Source of the DNA: Sthenelais limicola
Lineage: Eukaryota > Annelida > Polychaeta > Phyllodocida > Sigalionidae
Direction of reading: 5' to 3'
Assembly: GCA_942159475.1 (NCBI GenBank)
Contig: OW804095.1
Span: 57,440,773 to 57,504,772, forward strand
Length of the DNA: 64,000 nucleotides
In this document: positions 32,357-45,687 of the stretch, piece by piece
Numbering within the stretch: the stretch's first letter is position 1
Layout: each line of letters begins with the position of its first letter
Position numbers and translations under genes: made by a program
Notes under the pieces: model-generated
Database searches by the model: none
What the model was told of the DNA's origin: nothing
Seen by the model: only the letters and a program-made list of their open reading frames with translations

Positions 32357-32746
32357 CAAACCATGTCCGATAGTGTTTATCGGACCCAACAGAGGTGACC
32401 AGGTATTGGCCTCAGAGGACAAGTGGCAATTATGGTACACGATCATTGCAGGTGTTGAGAGTCAAACAGTTAACATGGTTTTACATAGGAGTAACACAGT
32501 GAAAGAACACAGAGTCTTACCGGAGCATCCGGAAGCACTCTAAGACACATTATGGTAAAAGAGTTGACTAGATTTAAGTTACCTTTGATAATGGTTTACT
32601 GGAACTCTGTCCAAGTAAGAAAAGGCGGGAATCCGAAAGGCCATTTCTGAGCCGGGAGCGCGTTCAGTTGAGGCGCATGCACCCAATTATAGCAACACCC
32701 GGTCAGACCAATTATCTCGGATCTATTTAAAACCGTATTCACTACA
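32357..32746 (-). repeat. 5' LTR, missing its last 109 bp
   Basis: Matches the first 390 bp of the other LTR, then breaks off after CATGGTTT directly into coding-like sequence. The lost part includes the AATAAA, the LTR terminus and the primer-binding site, so this copy could not prime reverse transcription. A post-insertion deletion explains this best. Confidence 0.8.
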
Positions 32747-32751
32747 TATAT

Positions 32752-35400
32752 CACACTTCAAAATAAAATCTATTGAAACAATATGAATAAATTAATTTTT
32801 CTTAAGGCGCTCTAATAAATATATCTGTTTTGGGCACAAACATCATCTAGAGGGGAAATAAATTAAAATGATAATTTTTTGCATTCATGAGCATTGCTGC
32901 ATCGAAATGTAATATTAATTCAAAAGGAAATGAATCATGCAGTCATTAATGACTATTTTCTCTTAACTATCAGTAAAAAAGATACTGGTGAAAAAGCCTA
33001 TTATTATGATTAACCGCATTTGCACAGTATCTTATTTGGATTTCCCCAGAAATTCTCATAAAACATCAACATGCCATCTGCTGAGTCATAAAAAAATCTC
33101 CTTTTCCAATATTATTGTCAATAAATTTGTTATTATTGTCAATAATATTGTCAATAATTTTTCATAAATCACTTCTTCCTTCATCTAAAATCATGTCATC
33201 TAGAGGGGAAAAATTGAGTTTGCAATAATTGAAGCCCAAGGAGGGAAATCATGTGTAACATACAGATTTTGTGTATTATTCATCTGAGAAAGAAGGGTTG
33301 GGGGGCCTATTTTACATGGAGTTTAATTATAGCAGATGCCTTCCATGTTTGCTGCCATTGCCAAGTCATGTGACATATACAGACCACAAATCACCAAGCT
33401 ACTTGTAGTGGTAAACATATATGACCGATTTTCATGACTGGTAGGCATTTGGGTTTTTTAGCCATAACAGGGTAAGATTCATGACGGACCTAAATTTTAT
33501 GACACTGGCAGGGTGTAACTTGTCAAAATCTCTCATGGGAACCCTGGTTTTGTGGCTCTATCATCAGAAATGAGGAAGTTATGGGCAAAAACTAGTGTTT
33601 TTTAACTAATATTCATAAATCTAAATGAAATTATTACTTCAAGCTGTAATGATAAAAAATAGTAATATTTTTTCCATTCGTTCATTCTATGAATATTGAG
33701 GTTAAGTACTTAGCAATTTATCCTGGTTATTTTTATGGTTATAAATTCAATATTTCTCTCTTAGCAAGAGGGGAACCCTATGGGAAATGTGTGCGTCACC
33801 ATACGTCACGCATTTTTGTTTTCTCAGCTATTTATAGCTGAGAAAAAATGTGCCAATCACTGATACTGGATCTACATCTGATAATATTCTTTAGCTGTCT
33901 GTGAGGTGTTTAAGGATGCCTTATCTAATCCTTTCGATCAGGTCCTATAGGAAGGTCCTGTGTTACCGGTGGCGGCGCCATCGTCGATAAAGCGAACTAC
34001 GGTTGGCAGCCATTGGGGGACATGAGTCAATACACACATCAGTGTTGCATTGCGAGAGTGGCTTTGAGAGTTACTTGTGAAGAAAAGACTCAAAAGTACA
34101 TGAAATATTTGTTTTATATAAACGAAATCATTCAGGCATATAGACATAGCTATAAGCTTAATTATAATTAACTTTAACTGGCATTATACCCTGTTAATAT
34201 TTGTTTACACTGGCAGCAGAATATGGACACCCCGGTCCCCGCACTCCCTAACAGGGATGCCAGGTCTGCCATGAATTAATGAATATCCATAATGTCCATA
34301 CTTCCAAAAATATTCCGAATCTCCACAATATTAATATGTTTTCTTTTCCATTAAACCCCATATTTTTACTTTTCCCTGTTTATATCTTAATACATATATG
34401 AATTTTAGCATAGTTGAATATCTACCCAGTCCAGTAAGGCCAGAAACGGGCAGTCTGCACCGATGCATTTGGCCACACTGGCCCCGTCAGGAGTGGGGTA
34501 TAGGGGATAGGCTTTCCTCCATTAAAGACCGGGTGTTACCCTGGTTGAATTTCCATGTTGTTTCATTCATGGAAGCATTAAAGCAGTGGTTGGTCGCTGA
34601 GAAAGCTTCGGTAAACCTACTAGCCCTTTCGAATGGTATATATAGGAAACAAAACCTACAGCTATAGCAGTGTTCCCGAAATTTTTTTAGTGACGCCGGC
34701 CAATGTGGCCGATGTGGACAAGCCCCACACTGTTAATTCGTACGGTCTGAAAGCATGGTCCAACTGCACTTATACATGCTTCTTAGTTGTGTTACAGCAT
34801 CGTTTGTGTTTATACATGCCTCACCGCTACATCGCACGCTCCTCTGCTATAGAGCAGGCGAGCGCCGTCAAATTAACTCCCACTGTCACCACAATCACCA
34901 TCCCGGGTGCTGCGATCGTTTTCCACACTTACAGATACCCGTGACGCGCTGTGCCTGCCGTCGCACACTGAATGCCGGTCGGTATGACATCATTTCGGGA
35001 AACACCCGGGTCACCTACGAGGGGTAGCTGTAGGCCAGCCCCACGCGAACATGGGTCTGTGAACCTTCTCTTGCGGCCGAGGTATGACGTTGCGCGACGG
35101 GAATAGGTGATTGGCTGTTCTATTTTTGTACCAATTTCAAAGATGGTGAAACCCTTCTCTGGCATGCCTCGTGGGGAAAGAGAAGCCATGATGGATCGAT
35201 GTACGTAGCCGATACTATCTCCCGTTTTGCTTCTACTCAGTTCTTTTCCCAACTATTCAAACATTGTGCACCTACTACAGTATGCAGAGACTACATGGAT
35301 GGTGGAAATAGCAATGATATATCAGGGAAATCTTTTTGATGGTGTGAAATCGATACCGTTTTTACAACACAATGAAACCCACGAGGAGGCTACGGAGAAA
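32752..35400. other. Host DNA without a supported gene
   Basis: AT-rich sequence with small ORFs only. A 12-bp stem with TTTA loop sits at 33819-33846. The ORF at 35227-35427 (ending W-Q-C-Q) reads like plausible protein but has no recognised domain or convincing splice sites. Confidence 0.4.
33819..33846. repeat. Perfect 12-bp hairpin
   Basis: TTTTCTCAGCTA and TAGCTGAGAAAA separated by TTTA. A perfect short palindrome in otherwise non-repetitive DNA; no terminator or MITE context recognised. Confidence 0.6.
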
Positions 35401-37700
35401 CTTGTGAACGGCTGGCAGTGTCAGTAATTCCTTCATTCCTGATTCTTCAGTGTTCCCACGAGTAAAAAGTGAGTACCATTTAATCCTGACTAAGTGACAC
35501 TTATGATGGTTTCCTATTATTCGTATTGTTAATTACCTCAAGTCTCCCAACATCAGTGGTGCAACAGCAATACGAAAATGCTAGCAAGCATTAATTATTT
35601 TAATAGTTTTTCCCTTAACCCCCGCCCCCCTCTCTAGTTTTTAAAGCAGTCAAAAACATTATGTACGTCTAAACATCAGTGGTGCAGTAGCAATACCAAA
35701 ATGCTAGGAAACAATTATTTATTATTTTAATCTAATAATGATATTTCAATTAGTCTTACTGGTTAAACAATCACTCCCCAACCCCCTCTCTGTCCCTCTA
35801 TATCAAAGGTAACAGTAATATGTTTCACTTTGTTGTTGCAGAAAGTTATGGTCCAAGAGTTATGGAGGCTGAGATCGACAGACGAAGGTGGATTTGAGAA
35901 AGGAAACACCAACACAACTATGGCTGTCTCACGTCTAAAACAGGACAGGTCTACAGCCCAATGAAGTGTCCCAGTACTGGTACTTATAATCATAAATCAG
36001 CGACCCATGCCATGGACGTTTCCAAGGCAATATATTTCTCTGGAATGTGATTCACACTAGGGTCTGATGTAGTGAATGTGTTGTTTTTCTCTCATGAACT
36101 GTACTGTTCATTGGTGTAGCTTTGATTTTATTTCTGCGATTCACATACAACGGACTATACCTTCACCAACAAACTCCTGTCAATTTTCAGCAGTATCAGC
36201 TGAATTCCTTCAAACTAGACACCCTTAATAGTACAATTATAGGGTGTGTCGTTCAGTTTATTTATGTGAGAGTGAACTGTTCAGTTCCACAGAAAAAATG
36301 CTGAATATATCATTTTAACTATTAATTATTTTAATCAGTGTTTTCGTTGGTTGATAATGGTATATTTAAAGCTTGTATGTATAGCTCTGATATATTGAGT
36401 CTCTTTCTTTCTGCCCGCTCTAACAGTAATGTGTTTCCCTTTGTTGTTGCAGATCTCCTGAAAGTTTATGGAGGCTATATGATCGACAGATAAAGGCAAA
36501 TTTGGAAATTAAATTGAAGTACCGGTACCCGGTAATGTGTTCAGGTATCTCACCCCTGAACAGTTGGGGCTACCACTGATATTTATCATCCCACATACAC
36601 TTCAGGCTTTTTAAAAGGACCCAACTGGCATCCCTGAATTACTGTAATGTAAAGCAAGTATTGCACATTTAGTGATGTGCTTGTGCCATATTTTGTTAAA
36701 TAAAATAACACTCAGTTCCTTGTAATCCCTGAACATGGTGTCATATGGACTTAAAACATGACGGTACTGCTACATCATAATCATAAATCAGTGATCCCTG
36801 GAGAGTAAATGTTCCACAAGGATATATTTCATTTGTCTGAAGTACACAAATAGCTTATGCAGTGATATTATGTATTTTCTCATGAACTGTACAGTTCAAC
36901 TTGTACTTGTACTATTCCTGACGTTAGAACTGCCTACATTCCATTAAATTAACTTATTTCTAGCCTGAAAACTGTACGATCATTCTCTTCAAGCTATCCT
37001 TTTCCAATTTGTCATTGCAGACCCCCATAGACGTCCTATTCCAACTATCAGCAGGGAGCAGCAGCTGTGTTATGTGGCGAAGCAAATACTGTTAATTATT
37101 TCAGTCATTATCAGCTACACTGTATACAGTTGGTAACTTGATACCCGTGTAGCGGTGACATTTCTTTGATTGGGATGGGTGGAAGACGGAATTCCATTAA
37201 ACCTCTCGAAATCTGTCACCTCCTCATGAAAACAACAGCTGGGATAGGATAGAGGAACTCAGATTTGGGGGACAGCTCCCCTTGTCTTATCATCACCCCC
37301 TTGTCCACAGCCCAGGATGGCGGTGAAGCTGAACACCAGACTGTACCAGAGGCGCCAAAGTGTATCAGTATGTATCAGGATGGCGGGCCTCATCACCTAA
37401 AGGAGTGGTCCTAGCTGGTCCTCCCTCCCCTCACCTCCCCGCGTGTTCAGTTAAGAACTATATCACATCAAACCCACTTTTATCTAATAAATTCTCACAT
37501 TGTCAGACCTTACAGTACAGTGCTTCTGACAGCCTATTTCCATATATATGTGAGGGTAAAAAACAGTATAGTTCCTACCAAACTAAAACACTATTAATAG
37601 TACAATTATAGGGTGTCTCTCATTTAGTCCATGTATATGTTATAATGGACAGTACAGTTCCAAGAAATCCTATAAAACCTTATCTGCTTTGCAGTATTTG
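35401..37700. repeat. Old local duplications
   Basis: Several segments recur at irregular spacing. TTTGTTGTTGCAG with a following TTATGGAGGC occurs at about 35830 and 36440. AACATCAGTGGTGCA occurs near 35566 and 35675. CTCATGAACTGTAC occurs near 36094 and 36890. AATAGTACAATTATAGGGTG occurs near 36228 and 37594. The TTGCAG copies look like splice acceptors, so duplicated exons are possible, but I could not assemble a coding frame. Confidence 0.5.
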
Positions 37701-40700
37701 TAACTGCATGACGTATCACTGTAAAGTACAATCATATTTGACCATAATGATAGTAACATTCAAATATGAAACTAACCCGAACGCACTTGAACATTCTCTT
37801 CTTGATCATAGTCAAAGGCGACCAGGCTTGTCTTTTACAGTGTGCAATGTGCATGACGTTTTGAAAAGCACTGGTCCTACTCGCCAGGCGTAAATTGGAA
37901 GGTTCAATTTCATACCTACAGTGTTATTAACAACTGATAAGATAATACATCGATGTGTAACACCATAAATTATTGTGAGTGCCCCTTCTGTAAGCTGCAT
38001 TCGCAGCTATTACGACAAGGCAAATCTTACCAAATTTACACACATTATAACTTAAAAGACTGAATTTATCCATATTCTGCTGCTGTTATACAGGAATTTA
38101 AAACCGAACCAAAACAGCCGCATTTGAGCAATAAGTGAAGTTTGTGGAAGTTAGGATTTGGGCGGGTCCTCCAAATACAATGGAAGTTTTAAAATCCGTC
38201 ACCAAAACAAATCGATGGAATTTTGGTCAAATGAAAATATTTCGATTTTACCAATGTTAGCTGAGAGTGGAGCAGTAATCGCTGAATCCCCCAAATCCGA
38301 CAATTTAACAAAAATGGTAGTCGAAATACATTTTTAGTCTAGTGCTCCTCTCCCCTCACCCCGATTTCAAATTATTATGAGCATGAAAGACTAACCTCCT
38401 CCCACACAATTCGAACAAATTTCGTTAGAATCATGTCCGTCAAATTCACCCCTAATAAATGTCTGGCTTCTGGGGCTAAAAGTGAAAACATCCATAGGCA
38501 AATTTTTCTTTCCTATAAATAGTTGTTCGACTTCCAAAATGATGTTTTTAATTTTATTTTATGATGAGGTTTACATACATATATGCCGGTAGGGTATGCA
38601 CAAACACAGAAGGGCACCTTTTTCTTGAGAATAGGTCCAAGTAATTGTCTTTAAAATATTGTCGTTGGCACAGGTGGTGGTTAATGATTGTCATAATCAT
38701 AGACAGTCTCGTAGAAAAGAAGTACAATGTACCTTGATTTCTGTGATAACAATATTCATGTAGTGTGAAATGATGGTATTACATGATCAGCGGACATACT
38801 GTGATAACTGTATTTGTATGGAGAGATGTCATAATAATAAATGTGTATGATATGTTGAATTATAGGGTTGTGACATGTGCAGATTTCATAAAGAAATGAA
38901 TTTTATTTGAATATAATGTATTTGGATATCGTACATGACATGTATTGTTTCAAGAGAACAGAAAACTGAATAAAATATTCGAATTGTATATCCTTTGTAT
39001 TTTACTTTTTTCACAGCAAAGAATTCCCACATTAAGACTGGACAACGGGAAATTTCCCCTATTGTATGCTTGCAAATCAATAGTAATTACGAATAATTCC
39101 CTCTCCTAACTATACATGAATATATAGCATCCCTACATACGAAACACTTTTATAAACGACCGAGTATGTATACGCACTTGTCCTGCATGTATAGTGACAG
39201 TGCCACGGCGTCACAGTGCAGAGAGAGACTATGTAAGCCCACTGCTGCACTACAGGCCAGCGCGTAAAGGAGCGTCGGCCGTATGTGGGTCAGCGGTCGA
39301 GCTGACAGGGCAGCACTGTCAGCGGACGCTGTCAGCCCTTGCGCAGCACAGGTGTAGGGCGCATGGGTACAGGTGTAAGCGCTACGCAGCGTGGTGGCCC
39401 TGGTGACGTGTGTTGCAGGGCAAAGCCTGTCAGGGAACATTAAATGAATTAGCAGTGCACGTCGGCCATTTGTCAGTGACGCAGGCCATTTTTTACCTAC
39501 AAAAAAATTGTTATGATATGGTGACACAGGTATGTCATTAGGCGCTGGCGATTTTCGCCGGCTAGAATGACCCTGATCCCCGTCTGGAATTGCCCCAAAT
39601 TTCAACCTATAAATGGCCACAAATTTCACGATTTTTTTTGTAGGAATTTTCAAAAAATTTGAATCAGTTTTTGGCTATTTCTGTTCATTTCCCAGATATG
39701 TGATCTCTTTTTATTTGTTTTTAAAGGTTTTATTCGAACATACCTGCCATCTGGGCTTTTACATGACTAAGGCACATCCTACCCTAACCTTTTCTTTTAT
39801 ATTTTTTTTAACTAACAACTTATTTACAAAGAGGTTACCAAAATAATTTGTCATAACATAAAACACCAAAAATTCGTTATAATATACATTGGCTTTTCCT
39901 TTTAACAATACAGTAGCAGATCTTAACATACATCGATCTTTTGATAATTATTGTACATTTCACCTCCTTGCAATTTTGTTACCTCCTTACAACCTATACA
40001 TCTGCTCTACGTTCTTATCCACCCTCTTTAACCATTTACCGCTGCTCAGGTCAAATGCAGCATTGTATCTAAATGAACGATACCTAATTTTGACTTCGTT
40101 CAGAAATGCTTTGAAGACAATATCATTTTCATAAAACAACTTCTGCTAGATATGTGATCTCAATATTCCTGACCAGCGGCCTTTGGTAAACCTAGGGAAA
40201 ATGGTTTATAACCAGTTTTATTTTTATTTAGAGCTTATAAACGGGACAACAAATTCCCTCTGCCAAAAGCCTATAATACTTTTAGATTTTCTCTTACCTA
40301 TGGTAATGGAAGGGAGTTTCCATGTGCCAAATAGGACTTCTGTTAAAAAAAATCTACTTTTGGTTCGACAATATGAAAGCATTTCCAATCATTTAAATTT
40401 TCAGGAGAACATTGTTTTACTACATCTCAACCCATTAGGCATGGGGTCTGGGGCCAGAAGCTAAGAATTTTTGCTTGCTCTCTGGTGCATGTTAAGTATT
40501 TTAGGTAAGGGGGAAATTGTACATGTCGTAACATGTCAAAAGGGGGAAATATTTTACTTTAACCAAAGATCACTCATTATCATGTGTACAATGGGCCTAG
40601 ACGGGGCATATAGCTCTACCTATACCTCTTACTATCCTTTTCACATCAAATCAAAATACAATATAACATTGGAGGTGATGACGACCAATTAAATTGTACG

Positions 40701-41520
40701 CCTACGTTGGCTTTTGCCGACGTCTTTTCGGGAAGACTGTATAGGATTGTTATGAAAATCAATGAAGAAATACTGTCATGGACAGTGATGGATAAAATAC
40801 TTCCCCACTTTGGAAACTTAGATTAGAAATACTGGTTGATTTCTCTGAAGCATGTACAAATTATTGGGAGGTTTTGATGTCAAGTCGGGAGGAATTAACC
40901 AAATTGTCTCAACTTAAAAAATCGGGAGATCTCCAAGTCAGGAGGTTTGGCACCTCTGGAAGCATTGGCATTCACACAATGTCACATCATACATGTAACG
41001 TTAACCTCACACCTAAGGCTAAGCCTACCAGTCCCACAGTCTGCTGTGTATGTGGTACTAAACTGTCTATGACTTGAAGTTGAGTGTTACTTGCCCTTTT
41101 ACATTACAAGTTTGACAGCTAAAAAACCTTTCCCTCTGCGATTGTACATGCCAAATTGCCAGGGCAGGCTCTTGTACACTTGCCAAACCTCTCAAGAAGG
41201 ATAAAAACTAAAGGTCCTAGCAGTATAAAACAGTAAGAGCATGATAATTGAAGTCCGCCGACGCCTTAGCTATGCATAGCCATTGTGGATAAGTGTCAAG
41301 TTGTACCCCGAGTCCACTCACGACCACTGCACATCGTTTTCGCGCACAATATGGCGGCGCCCATAGGGTAACACACAACTTCGGTATATTTCACACTTCG
41401 TCGTTATAGTTACACTGATTCAATCAGTCATAGATTTCACACCTAGATGTTATTGAAGGCTGATTGACAGCCTTTCTAGGTTTAGCCAAGGGAGTTGATT
41501 GGCTGTTAGTTAGATGCTTC
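37701..41520. other. Non-coding DNA with one GC-rich island
   Basis: Mostly AT-rich. Positions 39230-39430 form a GC-rich island with repeated TGTCAGC words; a 167-codon minus-strand ORF (39653-39150) crosses it but has no recognised domain and is probably a by-product of base composition. No RNA gene seen. Confidence 0.4.
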
Positions 41521-41547
41521 TCCAACCATGATAGGTCTGCAGAAGGC

Positions 41548-41850
41548 CTTTTTTTTACGACCAACTTTTTTTTACGACCAACTTTTTTTTACGACCAACT
41601 TTTTTTATGACCAACTTTTTTTAACAACAATTTTTTTTACGACCAACTATTTTTTAACAACAATTTTTTTTCGACCAACTTTTTTTCGACCAACTTTTTA
41701 CGACCAACTTTTATTTTACGACCGACTTTTTTGAACGACCCAACTTTTTTTTAACATTTTTTTTGAATGACCAACTTTTTTTCAACGACAATTTTTTTCC
41801 GACCAACTATTTTTTAACGACAAATTTTTTTCAACCAACTTTTTTTACAG
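41548..41850. repeat. Tandem array of T-run plus ACGACCAAC units
   Basis: About 17 units of 15-20 bp, each a run of 6-8 T followed by ACGACCAAC or variants (TCGACCAAC, AACAACAA, AACGACAA). Units vary in length and drift apart toward the right. Any open frame across it is repeat translation. Confidence 0.8.
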
Positions 41851-41947
41851 CCCTGGCTATTGCGTTGCACACTGTTTCCCTCTTCAAGAATCAAACTACT
41901 GTATAACTATAAGTTGACATCAGGCACAAATGATTGTGGCTGAGAAA

Positions 41948-42070
41948 ATCGTTTCCAGTGGAAACGCCAAGTATATGAATTAAGTTGACATTGATTACAA
42001 AGTTATATATGTTAACAGTTGATCAAATCGGTGCATAACTTGATAATTAGTTAACTTAGTACTTGTTATG
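41948..42070. repeat. Interspersed repeat, copy 1 of 3
   Basis: Starts with the palindrome CGTTTCCAGTGGAAACG, then ATTAAGTTGACATTGATTAC and, about 80 bp on, ACTTGTTATG. Two further copies start at 43560 and 45690. The shared order of palindrome, ATTAAGTT segment and ACTTGTTA/ACTTCTTA segment shows one element family. Confidence 0.6.
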
Positions 42071-42186
42071 TGCCTACTACTACACTAAAGGAAGATTATC
42101 TAACCTATCAAGATGGGTTTGTTGAGGCTCATTAAAACTGGTAAAGGTTAAAACAGCCAGAAAACGGTATTTTCAAGTAATTCGGA

Positions 42187-42302
42187 GGTATGCCAGCCAT
42201 TCTTTTCTCTGCAAGGAACCACACAGGATTGGCTAGAAAAGTCAACAGTCAACAGCTTGTCTTCTACCCTTTCCAATGGTGGACGGATTACCAAGAAAGT
42301 AA
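42187..42302. repeat. 115-bp segment duplicated at 48568
   Basis: Direct, about 90% identical copy of 48568-48682, from GGTATGCCAGCCATTCTTTT to ACCAAGAAA. In this copy a 4-nt insertion (AGTCAACAGTCAAC for GGCAGTCAAC) shifts the plus-strand frame that is open in the other copy. It ends at AAAGTAAAT, which would be a good splice donor. Confidence 0.6.
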
Positions 42303-43555
42303 ATTTATAAAGTAAATTCACGTATTTTACATGACAGCTTCCTGTTCCAATTAAGTAGATATTCAGTTTGCTTTCAGATAGCTGGAATATTATGTGAAAA
42401 TGACCCTAGAATGCACCATTTCACTCCTAGTTTTAAAAAAAAATTCGGGGGGCATGGCCACTACCCCCTAGCAGATATTACTCACACCTACGGTGCTCGT
42501 GTCTCCCGTTTTCACCTACCCCAAAACGGGAGATCTCCCATTTTCAACCACAACCAACTTGGCAGCTCTGCAAATTAGAATGAGATTTTATATAAATTCT
42601 CCCTAGTTTTAGTTTAACCCATTCAGGACAGCGCCGACAACGTTGCATCATGCTTGATGACCAAGCGCGGGAAAAGGAACATCAACTGATGACGTCCTGA
42701 GTGAAATATACACATCCCATCATGACAACGCGATCACCGCATCCACTGCTCTCTGGATGACGCACATTCTAATTACGTCATGTATATTAAGGACAGCCAA
42801 TAATGTCGCCACCATTGAATAACGTTGTTACATTCTACGGTATTTTTAAAAAAAAAAATTCGTGAATGTTAGTGAATTGGGTACCATTCTGTCAATCATC
42901 CTGAGTAGCAAGTTCATGTGATACATTTTGAGGTGTTGGTTGAGGATTGGTGTGAGGAGTGTGGACACTTATCTGGGAGGATATCTGGATGCCCATCTCT
43001 GTGTGATGTAATTCACGCCAACACTACTAACTTTGCACTTATGCAAGGACTGCTTGATTGACAACCTTCTACCATCTCTGCAGTAAATCCCTGAAGGCCA
43101 GTGTGACATCCTATTGGTTGACATTTGTTGTATTCTATTGGCTATCTTGGTTTGATTGACAAGTTGCCACTTAATAAGGCCACTGTATAGGTTTTGAGAG
43201 GAACCCATTTAGAGAGGACCACCCGTGACTGAATCTGAGTGATCTACACCTACTACACCCTTTGGGATTTCTGGGTTTCAAGTCTTGGAGACGGACAAGC
43301 TCGGAATACTAAAAGACAATTGTGTATTATTAGATTACAATATGTTGTTTGATGTCTTATGTCTAATTCCCTTGCATTGTACTTTCATGTTTATCCAACT
43401 GCCTTTGTAAACAGGGAGCGTGCAACTTTCCTAGTTGTTAATAACTGAATTTTACTTCCACTCCTGTGTTCTTCTAATACAGACATTCGAGGCATTTCAG
43501 ATTACAGTACGTCTGATATTCATAATCTAGCCATTGCGCACAAATAGTTGACCGT
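42303..43555. other. Non-coding DNA, nothing recognised
   Basis: No supported gene or element border. The 79-codon minus-strand ORF at 43208-42969 has no recognised domain. Confidence 0.4.
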
Positions 43556-43675
43556 AGAATTTGTTTCCCTTGGAAACGCACAATATATACATTAACTTAA
43601 ACTGATTATAAAGTTAAACAGAAAAATAGTTCATTAAATGATTGATTAACTTAATAAACTTATAACTTGTTACTA
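43556..43675. repeat. Interspersed repeat, copy 2 of 3
   Basis: TGTTTCCCTTGGAAACG (one base off a perfect palindrome), then CATTAACTTAAACTGATTAT and AACTTATAACTTGTTAC. Related to 41948-42070 and 45688-45790. Confidence 0.6.
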
Positions 43676-43685
43676 TCATGCTTTT

Positions 43686-43866
43686 TGGCAATACGCGTCC
43701 TTTCCCACAGAGTTTTCGATCTCATTACGCGTCCTATGCATTGGAGTAACGCATTAAGCATCCTATGCGTGGGAGTGCTTTTATGCACTACGCATCCTAC
43801 GCATGGGAGTGCTTTAAGGCAATACACGGCCAAACGCGTGGGAATACTTTAAGGCAATACGCGGCC
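43686..43866. repeat. Tandem array of about 38-bp GC-rich units
   Basis: Four to five diverged units with CTACGCATCCTACGCATGGG then AGTGCTTTAAGGCAATACGC and variants. CpG-containing words (TACGCG, TACGCA) stand out from the AT-rich surroundings. Confidence 0.7.
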
Positions 43867-45687
43867 TGACTGGGTTAATCAACCAAAACACATCATCTTA
43901 TAGCTATATCAAGAGAGAAAAAATATCATAAATTATCTGTTACCTATTGTTTTTGCTTTATCATATAAAAAATATTGCTAGCTTAAAAGAAACATTTTTT
44001 GCAGGAAAGGTGCCATAGCAATGGTAACCAATGGATAATATTTAAGAATCGGTCTACCTTTAATAAAAACAAAGATGCCACAATTTATCTCTGTAGGCTA
44101 CCATACATCAGATTTTTATATTCAGAATTCTTTGAAGAACAAACAATCAATGAACCACATTCAAGAAATGGGCATTTTGATGATCCAATTTGGATCTTAG
44201 AACCATTTGGCAGCCATGTTTTATTATCATTGTTCATTATAGGCCAATAGGATATTCAATAAACATATAGAAAACTATGCCATATCCATCATGGATGTTT
44301 TTTTTGTTTTTTTTTATTGATATTATTTATACTGGGGAGATCCTTCCCGCTACTGCAGGATTTTAAAAGTGCCCAGTCTCTCCAGATAGATTCACCAACT
44401 AGTTTCATGTGTAACCTTGGATGTATGTTCAAAGCTTATAGCAAATCACCGAAATTGTTATCATTAAGAAAATGTTACTTTTGTGGACATTGTTACCATT
44501 GCAACAGAAGTCAAGAAATTTGTTATTCCAGAATGGTCCAATATCATATATTTAATTTAATACCAAAATCTGTCACTGTTCCAAATTTTAAGTTGTAGTA
44601 CCAATTTGAACAATTCTTGCACCAATCTACCTGACTTGGCTTCAGAGATTAGTTCACATTTCCCATCTAGATGACACTTTCCTCTCCCTCTAGATGGTAT
44701 AGGCTACCTCAAAAAGATTTTCACTACCAGCCCTAGACAAAAAAGATAAATCTAAAATACTGAAACAAAATGGTAATGCACTATGTTACCATGACAAGCA
44801 GTAATACAATGGAAAAAGTAATACATATTTTTTAAATCCTAGCTTTTATGGGTGATTTTATCAAAAAAATCAAAATCAAAATAGGGCCAGAGGTCTTGAA
44901 ATTGTGTTCCCTTACATGCCTCTAGCTCAAGAAATAAAAAATAGAACAATAATGATAAAAAATAAATAGAAAAAAAATAAATAAAAAAATAAATATGCTC
45001 TACAAATTTTCTTAGAGCATAAAGTTGTAGCCTAGGGCCTACAGTAAATATGTTTGTCATTTCAGGGGCTAAAATACAAAATTAGATACCGGTACCAGTA
45101 CAAATTTATTGTAAATAATTGGAAAAAATATATGGTCAATTCTGTGGTGGGACTAGACTGCAAAACACACACCATTTCATTTCATTGACCAAATTACTTC
45201 AAACTGCAAATGTCATAAAAATCCCGTTAGCACAGATTTTTTTCCGTCCCACTTTTTTCCTGACCCACTTTTTTCCAACCCACTTTTTTTCCCGAGCCTC
45301 TTGTATCAATATAAATCCTCCCACCCCTTCCCCTCCTATGTTCTGGGTTGACTTCCCTCCTTTGATAATTAGTCATTTCAAAATCAGTAATATATATTTC
45401 AGGTCTGTGTCATTGATACATAAGAAACATGTGTTCGAAATATGAATAAATACTAATTGTAATAATCATATCATCATAGAACATACCATTCGCTATGCAG
45501 ATCATTAACGCAAGTAAAACATAAAATGAGGTTATGTAATGGGTGCATGTTTGTATGTTAGTGTGTGTATAGTAGTGGAGCGTGTAATTGTTTTGTTTGT
45601 GTAAGGGGAGCCAGTGTAATGCCAATGCATTGGCCAACCATCATTCAATGTAACTGCCTCCCTCCCCCCTCTCTCTCTCCGAATTCG
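43867..45687. other. Non-coding DNA, nothing coding recognised
   Basis: AT-rich, with a run of T-rich CCCACTTTTTT words at 45240-45295 resembling a weak version of the T-run arrays. ORFs at 43999-44250 and 44317-44598 have no recognised domains. Confidence 0.4.

Larger units (their letters stand above)
29150..32746 (-). mobile_element. Non-autonomous LTR retrotransposon, 5-bp TATAT duplication
   Basis: Flanked by TATAT (29145-29149, 32747-32751). The left LTR is 29150-29648 (499 bp), opening TGTAGTG and closing CACTACA. The right LTR keeps only 390 bp (32357-32746). The shared 390 bp differ at about six positions. A purine-rich tract GGAGGGGGTAT (complement of 29649-29659) next to the left LTR shows the element reads on the minus strand. 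Internal coding is limited to retropepsin-like and coiled-coil sequence; gag, reverse transcriptase and integrase are absent. The primer-binding region is missing, apparently lost with the end of the 5' LTR. Confidence 0.85.

Noticed and set aside
34398..34667. 89-codon ORF as host exon
   Set aside because: No recognised domain, no clear acceptor or donor, and no continuation in neighbouring frames.
39150..39653. 167-codon minus-strand ORF
   Set aside because: No domain or splice context; its openness follows from a local GC-rich, TGTCAGC-repeating island.
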